A stretch of DNA of 24,937 nucleotides from JBAXLO01 sp037134755 (GTDB lineage: Bacteria; Bacteroidota; Bacteroidia; Bacteroidales; JACABE01). Position 1 is the stretch's first letter, and the number at the start of each line of letters is the position of its first letter. Below the pieces are notes generated by a model. It had not been told where the DNA came from. It saw only the letters and a program-made list of their open reading frames with translations, and did no database searches. A program made the position numbers and the translations under genes. The stretch spans positions 1 through 24,937 of the forward strand of contig JBAXLO010000049.1 of assembly GCA_037134755.1 (NCBI GenBank). Direction: 5' to 3'. This document shows, piece after piece, positions 1-5,839 of the stretch.

Positions 1-225
1 TCGTGTCTAAACAAGTTTAGAACACATAATTTTATTTCATATTGTATCTAAACAAGTTTAGAACACATAATTTTATTTCATGTCGTGTCTAAACAAGTTT
101 AGAACACATAATTTATTTTCATATTGTGTCTAAACAAGTTTAGAACACATAATTTTATTTCATATCGTGTCTAAACAAGTTTAGAACACATAATTTATTT
201 TCATGTTGTACCTAAACTTTTTTAG
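1..225. repeat. 41-bp tandem repeat array with palindromic core
   Basis: Five copies of a 41-bp unit, then a degenerate sixth. The core CTAAAC-AA-GTTTAG begins at 7, 48, 89, 130 and 171, and a decayed version begins at 212, so the period is exactly 41 throughout. The core is an inverted repeat with a 2-bp centre. Flanking GTGT and ACAC extend the symmetry with one unpaired base. The rest of the unit is nearly invariant, with small changes near its end (ATTTTATTT or ATTTATTTT, then ATATT, GTCG and similar). There is no unique spacer, so it is not CRISPR. The array is cut by the left edge of the window, so its full length is unknown. The function is unknown. Confidence 0.93.
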
Positions 226-318
226 AAATTTATTTTTAATTATTTTTATTAATAACTGAATTATTCGTGTTTAGCAATAAAATAATCTTGATTTCTTAAT
301 GTTTGTTGAAGATAAAAT

Positions 319-358
319 AAAAAGAGCTTCCATCAACTTAATGATGGAAGCTCTTTTT
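319..358. terminator. Strong bidirectional hairpin terminator
   Basis: A perfect 17-bp stem (AAAAAGAGCTTCCATCA and its complement) encloses a 6-nt loop, with A and T runs on the two sides, so it would work as an intrinsic terminator in either direction. It lies downstream of the minus-strand sorting-domain remnant at 503-763 and probably ended that gene's transcript. It may also serve a gene to the left of the window. Confidence 0.8.
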
Positions 359-361
359 ATT

Positions 362-438
362 CCTGACAGGTTTTTCCGTCCTGTCAGGTATAATAACCTT
401 CTAGATTTAAACCTGACAGGATAAGAAAACCTGTCAGG
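362..438. repeat. Four CCTGWCAGG boxes as two inverted pairs
   Basis: CCTGACAGG at 362-370 and 412-420 alternates with its complement CCTGTCAGG at 380-388 and 430-438, giving two short hairpins with 9-nt loops. Boxes of this type are REP-like intergenic elements. A small AATTCC-GTAA-GGAATT hairpin follows at 452-467. A short open frame across the region is an artefact of these repeats. Confidence 0.75.
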
Positions 439-502
439 AAAGGAGAAAAACAATTCCGTAAGGAATTAATTTGATTGAGGCTCTTTTTTTTTGTTTATTC
501 GT

Positions 503-763
503 TTACTTAGTTAACACTATTTTACCTGTGATGGTATTATTACCAATATTCATTTTATAAAAATAAACTCCACCTCTTAAATTGCCTGCTTCCATAACTA
601 TAGTATGATCGCCTTTATCTTGCTTACTTTCGATAAGGATGTTTATTTCTCTTCCAATCATATCATAAATGCTTAACCGAACATTTGTACTCTCGTTTAA
701 AGTATAATTAAAGGATGTTTTATCAGTAATAGTAATGAAAATTGTGCCGAAACAGATTGGGAA
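503..763 (-). pseudogene. Remnant of a T9SS type-A C-terminal sorting domain protein
   Basis: The minus frame from 763 down to a TAA at 503-505 reads ...TSFNYTLNESTNVRLSIYD, MIGREI, GDHTIVMEA, LRGGVYFYKM, ending in TGKIVLTK. This is a typical Por secretion (type A) sorting domain: a beta-rich segment, a Y-D-x-x-G-R-E turn, an L-x-x-G-x-Y-x-x-x-x motif and a basic tail. No start codon or passenger domain is present, because an in-frame TAA sits at 764-766. Another frame in the upstream 30 bp reads I-P-N-L-F, resembling the usual F-P-N-P-F entry to such domains, so a frameshift is likely as well. The frame stops 8 bp from the GC-rich inverted-repeat element at 774-868. I read it as the decayed 3' end of a secreted-protein gene. 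The terminator at 319-358 fits as its original 3' signal. Confidence 0.8.
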
Positions 764-773
764 TTAATGTTAG

Positions 774-868
774 TAATCTCACTATATCCTTTGCGGGATA
801 AATTTAACCTAACCGCAGTAGCAGAGAGCTCAGTCAGGCGAAGCGATCGAATCGCAGATGTGAGATTA
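774..868. repeat. 95-bp GC-rich element bounded by 9-bp inverted repeats
   Basis: TAATCTCAC at 774-782 and GTGAGATTA at 860-868 are perfect inverted ends. The interior is far richer in G+C than its surroundings. It holds a small hairpin GCGAT-CGA-ATCGC at 843-855 and a TATCCTTTGCGGGATA motif near 785-800, related to the dispersed repeat seen at 22626 and 22835. No target duplication was found. It could be a MITE- or REP-like insertion that truncated the sorting-domain gene beside it. Size and ends are clear; the mobile nature is inferred. Confidence 0.5.
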
Positions 869-1122
869 TTGATTTTTCATTGATATTACCCCTTGTTATT
901 TAAATTGATTAATAAAGAAACAAAATTACTCTTTATTTTTGACATAAATGAATAAATCTAATCTTTTTTTTAAAAGTTATTAACAATTTGATTTTTTAAC
1001 TTTTTATTTTTGAGGAAACTTGATTAGGCATACCAATAAAATAGAATTTTTATATCCTAAATTATTTAAAAGATGTGAATTATAATATTCAAGGCAGAGG
1101 TTTTTACTAAACAGCCTCTTTT
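869..1122. other. AT-rich intergenic stretch with possible plus-strand transcript
   Basis: No gene is seen. Two plus-strand TATTTTTG motifs (934-941 and 1005-1012) match the Bacteroidota -7 box, though without a convincing -33 element at normal spacing. A weak hairpin, AGAGG (1096-1100) with CCTCT (1115-1119), is followed by six T on the plus strand and abuts the stop codon of the minus-strand gene at 1123. Any transcript from about 1018 to 1124 is speculative. Confidence 0.3.
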
Positions 1123-1308
1123 TTAATCTTCACTAATAGATATTAATTTGTATAATTTTGGTTCGAGTGGTTTAGGGATGTTAAAACACATCAAAATATT
1201 TTCTTTCCTGTAAAACATAATTACAGAAGTAGTTTTAGTGTTAATAAAACCATTTTCTTCAATATCTTCTCTTGAATAAGAGTTTCCTACAACGAATTCA
1301 GTTTTCAT
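1123..1308 (-). CDS. Small hypothetical protein, 61 aa (paralogue A)
   Basis: I do not recognise this protein. It is 61 aa, soluble and without signal peptide or membrane segment. It begins MKTEFVVGNSYSREDIEENG and ends in K-L-I-S-I-S-E-D. The reason to call it a real gene is the adjacent ORF at 1387-1572, which has the same length and aligns end to end without gaps: both share the pattern V/I-x-G-N-S-Y, an E-I/D-I-E-x-G-F-x-N segment, T-S-V-x-M-F-Y-R-K, I-P-K, and K-Y/L-Y-K-L-I-S-I-x-E. Two independent ORFs would not keep this by chance, so they are diverged tandem duplicates under selection. The compact size and the aromatic, basic M-F-Y-R-K centre would suit a small beta-rich binding domain, but no function can be assigned. 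The gap between the pair is 78 bp. Confidence 0.7.
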   Translation of the reverse strand: MKTEFVVGNSYSREDIEENGFINTKTTSVIMFYRKENILMCFNIPKPLEPKLYKLISISED

Positions 1309-1386
1309 GATGTTTTTTTTATTTCCTATTTGTTTTATTAATGCAAATTTGCTGATATGATTATTATTAAATGATAAGTGTTTGCA

Positions 1387-1572
1387 TTAATTTTCACCAA
1401 TCGAAATCAATTTGTATTTTCTATTCTTACATGATTTTGGGATACTAAAATTCATAAATGTTTTAGCTTTTCTATAAAACATAGCAACGGAAGTTACTTT
1501 AATATTAACGAAACCATCTTCATGTATTTCCTTTAATGTGTAAGAGTTTCCAAGAATATATTTATTTCCCAT
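1387..1572 (-). CDS. Small hypothetical protein, 61 aa (paralogue B)
   Basis: Tandem paralogue of the 1123-1308 gene, of equal length, beginning MGNKYILGNSYTLKEIHEDG and ending in Y-K-L-I-S-I-G-E-N. The frame stays open upstream to an ATG at 1615-1617, but I choose the ATG at 1570-1572. It aligns exactly with the start of the paralogue, and a minus-strand TATATTTG -7 box at 1607-1614 would place transcription start near 1600, inside the longer version. Conserved residues between the pair include G-N-S-Y, G-F, N-x-K, T-S-V, M-F-Y-R-K, I-P-K and K-L-I-S-I. No domain is recognised and no secretion signal is present. Function is unknown. Confidence 0.7.
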   Translation of the reverse strand: MGNKYILGNSYTLKEIHEDGFVNIKVTSVAMFYRKAKTFMNFSIPKSCKNRKYKLISIGEN

Positions 1573-1606
1573 ATTATTAATGATAAATCTTTGAAATTTG
1601 ATACTG

Positions 1607-1614
1607 CAAATATA
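1607..1614 (-). promoter_or_regulatory. Candidate -7 box for the 61-aa paralogue gene
   Basis: On the minus strand this reads TATATTTG, a full match to the Bacteroidota -7 consensus TAnnTTTG, and gives a leader of about 28 nt to the ATG at 1572. No clear -33 TTTG is present. Confidence 0.4.
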
Positions 1615-1720
1615 CAATTAATAACATTTGAAATACATGAAAAGTTTTTTTTAATTAGATTCTAATCCTATTCTAATGCAAAATTAATCTTATTTTAATT
1701 TAGGCTGTTATTTTTTATAG

Positions 1721-1806
1721 TATTTTTGTCATCTAAATTTAATAATAAATAAGTAATTTTTTTCATATAAGAGGAAGAGGTTGTAATCCCTGCAACCTCT
1801 TTTTTT
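1721..1806 (+). ncRNA. Candidate short plus-strand RNA (promoter to terminator)
   Basis: A TATTTTTG -7 box at 1721-1728 on the plus strand is followed by about 70 nt and then an intrinsic terminator: AAGAGGTTG (1775-1783), a 9-nt loop, CAACCTCTT, and a run of seven T. Both flanking genes are on the minus strand, so the terminator has no coding gene to serve. The simplest readings are a small RNA starting near 1735, or the leftover end of a lost gene. The terminator is convincing; the promoter is not proven. Confidence 0.3.
1775..1806 (+). terminator. Intrinsic terminator with no upstream coding gene
   Basis: A 9-bp stem with a 9-nt loop is followed by a T run on the plus strand. The minus strand has no T run after the hairpin, so the direction is plus only. 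Confidence 0.6.
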
Positions 1807-1921
1807 ATTTGGTGATGCAAATACAATATAAATTTTACTTGTGCTAATATGTAATATATAATATAGGTGTGCTGTTTTTATAAAAGATAATATTAAGCAA
1901 CAACCTTGGTATTGTAAAGCA

Positions 1922-1956
1922 AAAAGCCTTCAGCAATAAATTTGCTGAAGGCTTTT
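1922..1956 (-). terminator. Terminator of the first lipoprotein/LruC cassette
   Basis: A perfect 15-bp stem (AAAAGCCTTCAGCAA and its complement) around a 5-nt loop, with A/T runs on both sides, lies 25 bp beyond the stop codon of the LruC gene at 1981. It would end that minus-strand operon and could also work in the other direction. Confidence 0.75.
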
Positions 1957-1980
1957 GAATGTCTATGAAGTTTAGGTTTC

Positions 1981-4900
1981 TTATTTCTTATTTTTTGAAT
2001 AGATATTAGCATTGTTTCTATAACCGGTAGCGGTATTGGTATACCAATCAGTATAACTTGTGCCATTACTTAAAACCCAATCAATAAAGTGTAGATAAGC
2101 CTTTGTAATTTCTGCTTTTTCGTTAGGATAATTAAAACCATTATACATATTTAAAGCCCATGGTAAATTGTTTGCTGTTTTATAATATCTGCCCTGAGCA
2201 GGAACTGATTTGTCATCACCTGTGCCAAAATAAGCTGTGTTAACTAATGCTGTAGGAGCATAATCAGGTAAATGTACTTCCTTACCTCTTACTTTATTTA
2301 CAATGATAAAAGGATTAAAGTGAGCAATATCTAATTGTTGTTCAGTATAAGTATATGGTGTATAGATAATATGTAAAGTAATAGTAACAGGAGTAACATA
2401 AGGTGCATCAGGAGAAGTGTTAAAGCCCAGTCCGCTTCCAGGGTATTGTAAAACATCATAAGCGTTATCAAATACTATCAATGTAGATTTGTCTTGTCCT
2501 TGTTCGGTGCCGTTTGCATTCAACATAAGAAAACTTTCTTTGATGCTAGAACCTGTAACCTGTATTGCTGAAGAAGGTATATCGTTAGTTGCTAACTGAA
2601 ATCCAAAACCATTATTATAACTGGCACCTGAAGCTTTTAAAGTAAAGCTTGCAAATGTTTCTACAAGCTGGTTATGTGCGTTTGTAATATTTTTGAATTG
2701 GTAATCAACAACTACATCATTCATGTCATAATCACCTTTTGATGGCCATGAATCTTCAAAAGCTAAACTACCTTTATTTTCAGCAGGAAAATAATTGTTA
2801 AATGCACGAGTTGAATCATTAGGATAGGCATCTTCACTGTCAATTACACCGTCACCATCTGTATCAATAAGAATAGTATAGTTTGCTGTACTTATATCAC
2901 TATTAACTAAACCTGTTTTAATTACAATAACTTTAAAGTTAGTGTTTGAATTAATTAATATCGGAGCACTATAAACAATACCATTATTAGCATCAGGCGT
3001 GCTTCCATCAGTTGTATATTTGATTGTAGCTCCTGTAGAAGTAGTAGAAAGATTGATTGCTAATGATTGTTGAACAGTATAAGAACCAGCCGGTAAATTG
3101 AAAGCAGGTGTAGCACATTTTATATTATAAATTCCGGATACAACATTGCTATTAAGCATGTATTGTTTATAAGCAATTGCTTTTAGAGTTGTATTTTGTG
3201 AAATGCTAATAGGAGCTGAATATAGTGTTCCATTTACATCACTAGGATCACTTCCATCAGTAGTATATCTTATACTTGCATCTGAAGTTGTAGTGCTGAT
3301 AGTAACCGATTGAGAAATGTTATATGTTCCTGCTAACACACTAAACGTAGGATCAGCACAAGGTAGAAATTGAATAGTGTATGCTGAAGAAGAAACATCA
3401 CTATCAGTCATACCTGTTTTATATGCAATAGCTTTTAAAGTAGTACTAGTACTTATATTAACCGCAGTTGTATAAATTGTTCCGTTTGTTTCTGTAGGAG
3501 TACTTCCATCAGTTGTGTATCTAATTGTTGCACCACTTGTAGTACTTGATAACGTTACAGATTGTGGTGTATTGTATGTGCCCGCTGTAGGAGTAAATGT
3601 TGGAGAAGCTGCTTTCATAGTAATAGTATATGAACCGGTTAAATCTCCAGCTATAGTAGGGCAACTGTTAGCATCAGTTAAAGTAGCAACAGTATATGTT
3701 GTTGTCCCGGTAGGGGACACCGTGATTGTCTTAGGACTAGTAGTAGCCGAAAATGTAGTCCCATCAGATAATGTACCATTCCAAGGAGTAGCTCCTGTTA
3801 AAGCAACAGTTACCGAAGAACTTGTTCCACCTGTAATATTGGCAGTAGGACGAGCTTTTAATGTAATAACAGCACTTGATGTCATAGCCAAAACACAGCT
3901 ATTAATAGTGTTTGTAGCTTTAATTGTATATGTTCCGGCTGAAGAAGCAGGCGCAGTTATTGCACTTCCTGTTCCGCTAATAGGAGAACCAACAGTAGTA
4001 GAGCCTCCAACATATAATTGATATTGATAATTACTTCCATTTTGAGTACCTGATAAAGCAATGTTTGCGTTTGATCCATTACAAATTGAAGTTGTCCCAG
4101 ACACATTATAAGCAACTAATTTATAAACCAAGGTAGTTAAAGTAGCATCACTATACCAAGGCTCATAAGTTACATTACTACTGATAGAATAAGTACCAAT
4201 ACAGGCGTTACTTGCTACTTTAGGCCCCTTTGATGTACCCCAATAATTATTTGTTGCATTCACTGTATTTGATGAATTAAAGGCATAAGGATATGTTCCG
4301 TTAAAGATATTATTTTGAATAGTATTTGAAGTAAAAGTTGCTCTCATTAATAAAGCATAATAGGAAGAACTTGTTCCAATAGTGCCATCAAAAGTATTAC
4401 CGGTAATGATATTTGTGCCTGATATATCAAGGTCAACCAATGTGTTTCCGTTACTACCCGAACCACATATTGTTGATATTTGATTATTGGTAAATGTAAA
4501 ATTCATAGTAGGTGAAGCACCACTTGAAACACCACCAAAATAAACAGCCTGTCTTGCACTATTAGTATCTGAACTTCCTGAATGAGGAGCACTGCCATAA
4601 AATGTTTTTCCTGTAAAATGATTGTGATTAATCGTAATGTTAGTAACATTAGCATTAGATTCGCCCATTAAACACATGCCTCCAGCTGCCTGCAATGTAT
4701 TATCTTCGACAGTAATATTAGTTTGGGTTCCTTGAAAATAAATTGAAGCTTTATCTAAAGCCAAACTTCCATTTAAACCGGTAATTGTAAACCCATGCCC
4801 CATTGATCCTATTTTGATACCACTACCTCCACCAGGTAGAAATATTGTACCTGTATAAGAGCCTAAATCATTACCATAAATAAATGTTGTTGCAGCACCA

Positions 4901-5136
4901 TCTCTGGATATTAATGTTATATTGTTTTTATTAATACTAATATTCCCTGTGTAATTTCCTGGATTAACCTGGATAATATCTCCTGCAATTGCTGTAGTTA
5001 CTGCTGCTTGTATTGTTGCATAACAAGGAGTATGGCCAGCATAAACCCCACTTGGATCTACATAACGAGTAGTTTGAGACATTAAACTGCTAATAAATAA
5101 AAAAGCAATTATAATTATTAATGTAATTTTTTTCAT
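1981..5136 (-). CDS. Secreted beta-helix / chitobiase-repeat / LruC-domain protein
   Basis: 1051-aa secreted modular protein. Residues 1-20 form a signal peptide (MKKITLIIIIAFLF..., cleavage after S-Q). About 22-330 look like a right-handed parallel beta-helix (Y-A-T-I-Q-A-A-V start, repeated N-x-I/F turns, N-N-Y-W-G-T-S-K-G-P near 296-305), a fold typical of polysaccharide-binding or -degrading surface proteins. About 343-428 is Ig-like, 429-510 is a module shared with the second copy, and about 510-588, 594-672 and 675-755 are three chitobiase C-terminal-type repeats, each with Y-T-T-D-G-S and a K-A-I-A-Y or K-V-I-V-I strand. 756-1051 is an LruC domain, opening with the calcium-loop-like DTDGDGVIDSEDAYPND. 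No T9SS tail is present, so the anchoring mechanism is unclear. It lies 9 bp behind the lipoprotein gene, in one operon. The beta-helix suggests carbohydrate or adhesion roles, but no catalytic residues are recognised. Confidence 0.88.
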   Translation of the reverse strand: MKKITLIIIIAFLFISSLMSQTTRYVDPSGVYAGHTPCYATIQAAVTTAIAGDIIQVNPGNYTGNISINKNNITLISRDGAATTFIYGNDLGSYTGTIFLPGGGSGIKIGSMGHGFTITGLNGSLALDKASIYFQGTQTNITVEDNTLQAAGGMCLMGESNANVTNITINHNHFTGKTFYGSAPHSGSSDTNSARQAVYFGGVSSGASPTMNFTFTNNQISTICGSGSNGNTLVDLDISGTNIITGNTFDGTIGTSSSYYALLMRATFTSNTIQNNIFNGTYPYAFNSSNTVNATNNYWGTSKGPKVASNACIGTYSISSNVTYEPWYSDATLTTLVYKLVAYNVSGTTSICNGSNANIALSGTQNGSNYQYQLYVGGSTTVGSPISGTGSAITAPASSAGTYTIKATNTINSCVLAMTSSAVITLKARPTANITGGTSSSVTVALTGATPWNGTLSDGTTFSATTSPKTITVSPTGTTTYTVATLTDANSCPTIAGDLTGSYTITMKAASPTFTPTAGTYNTPQSVTLSSTTSGATIRYTTDGSTPTETNGTIYTTAVNISTSTTLKAIAYKTGMTDSDVSSSAYTIQFLPCADPTFSVLAGTYNISQSVTISTTTSDASIRYTTDGSDPSDVNGTLYSAPISISQNTTLKAIAYKQYMLNSNVVSGIYNIKCATPAFNLPAGSYTVQQSLAINLSTTSTGATIKYTTDGSTPDANNGIVYSAPILINSNTNFKVIVIKTGLVNSDISTANYTILIDTDGDGVIDSEDAYPNDSTRAFNNYFPAENKGSLAFEDSWPSKGDYDMNDVVVDYQFKNITNAHNQLVETFASFTLKASGASYNNGFGFQLATNDIPSSAIQVTGSSIKESFLMLNANGTEQGQDKSTLIVFDNAYDVLQYPGSGLGFNTSPDAPYVTPVTITLHIIYTPYTYTEQQLDIAHFNPFIIVNKVRGKEVHLPDYAPTALVNTAYFGTGDDKSVPAQGRYYKTANNLPWALNMYNGFNYPNEKAEITKAYLHFIDWVLSNGTSYTDWYTNTATGYRNNANIYSKNKK

Positions 5137-5145
5137 TGTTTAAAT

Positions 5146-5526
5146 TTATTTATTGTTAAAAGTATAATTAATTATTGTTTGATTTAATGAACATACAACA
5201 TCTTGGTTGTGATACAAAAAATGTACTGTCTTTTCGCTTGCAGGTATTGTTATATTTATTTTATATGAACTATTAGATTTCATAAAGCCTTTGTGAAATA
5301 CAACACCACTTACTGATTTTACAGTTATTACTTCATTATAGTTTCCTGTTAAAGTAATTTGATAATCTTTTGTTGTTTTCCAATCAAAAGTTGGACTTGC
5401 AACTAATTCATTCATGTTTTGTGGCTTGGTTGCTACTGTTACAGAAGGTTGAACTACTTCTTTTCTACATGAACTTAGTATTACTACTCCGATTATCATT
5501 ACTACTAAAGTTTTTAAATTATTCAT
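5146..5526 (-). CDS. Small lipoprotein paired with LruC protein (copy 1)
   Basis: 126-aa lipoprotein. The N-terminus MNNLKTLVVMIIGVVILSSC carries a lipobox (L-S-S-C, lipidated Cys20), followed by a short linker and a compact beta-rich domain from about residue 45 (F-D-W-K-T-T-K-D-Y-Q-I-T-L to the C-terminus). The F-D-W-x-T-T segment recalls the region that, as I remember the family, sits at the N-terminus of many single-chain LruC lipoproteins; here it is a separate gene. It is the first gene of a two-gene operon, 9 bp ahead of the LruC gene, under a sigma54-like promoter. Its nearest relative is the copy at 8663-9043: the N-terminal part is almost identical, while the last 40 or so residues have diverged. 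A role as membrane anchor or chaperone for the LruC partner is inferred from this pairing only. Confidence 0.82.
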   Translation of the reverse strand: MNNLKTLVVMIIGVVILSSCRKEVVQPSVTVATKPQNMNELVASPTFDWKTTKDYQITLTGNYNEVITVKSVSGVVFHKGFMKSNSSYKINITIPASEKTVHFLYHNQDVVCSLNQTIINYTFNNK

Positions 5527-5560
5527 GGTGTTTATTTATTTATTATTATGAAAATAATAA

Positions 5561-5576
5561 GTCAAAGTATATGCCA
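5561..5576 (-). promoter_or_regulatory. Sigma54-like -24/-12 promoter, cassette 1
   Basis: The minus strand reads TGGCATATACTTTGAC. Compared with TGGCAC-N5-TTGCW it has TGGCA, correct spacing and TTG, but A in place of the usual C after the -12 G. Transcription would start about 25 nt before the lipoprotein ATG. The second cassette has the matching element TGGTATGTAAATTGTC in the same place, although the DNA just upstream has diverged. Confidence 0.5.
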
Positions 5577-5630
5577 TGAATATAAACAACTCTTTTTTAG
5601 CTAGTAAAATTTATTTCAATTTAAAACATT

Positions 5631-5664
5631 GTCCCATTTTGAAACCTTTGTTTCATTAATTAAG
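5631..5664 (-). promoter_or_regulatory. Tandem 15-bp activator-type sites, cassette 1
   Basis: On the plus strand GTCCCATTTTGAAAC (5631-5645), 4 bp, then GTTTCATTAATTAAG (5650-5664). These are imperfect inverted repeats of the form GTYYC-N5-GRRAC, and TGAAAC-CTTT-GTTTCA (5640-5655) is perfectly symmetric across their junction. They begin 55 bp upstream of the -24 element, exactly as in cassette 2 (9150-9183). Position and symmetry suit an NtrC-family activator dimer pair; no such regulator is encoded in the window. Confidence 0.5.
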
Positions 5665-5779
5665 CTTATTTTGCATAATTAAGGGTGTAAAATTACATCT
5701 AAATACAATTATTTTCACACAAGAATTATTTTATTATCAAGTATCCATTGTTAATAACTTATACTTGATTTAATATAAG

Positions 5780-5824
5780 AAAACATAATAGGCTATCATT
5801 ATTAACGAAAGACTATTATGTTTT
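5780..5824 (-). terminator. Candidate terminator of the second cassette
   Basis: AAAACATAATAG (5780-5791) and its complement (5813-5824) enclose a 21-nt loop just beyond the stop codon at 5840. It is AT-rich with a long loop, so weaker than the terminator of the first copy. The rest of 5665-5779 is AT-rich with nothing recognisable. Confidence 0.45.
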
Positions 5825-5839
5825 AAGATTTAAAACCTC

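Noticed and set aside
271..453. A 60-aa minus-strand ORF over the terminator and CCTGWCAGG boxes
   Set aside because: It is a translation of repeat and hairpin DNA, without homology or codon character.
3515..4021. A 168-aa plus-strand ORF rich in valine
   Set aside because: It is an antisense shadow of the Thr/Ser/Gly-rich Ig-like and chitobiase-repeat part of the LruC gene; the same shadow appears at 7080-7280 in the second copy.
5370..5579. Plus-strand ORFs opposite both lipoprotein genes (also 8887-9117)
   Set aside because: They are near-identical only because they lie antisense to the duplicated lipoprotein genes; Leu-rich, without a plausible start context.
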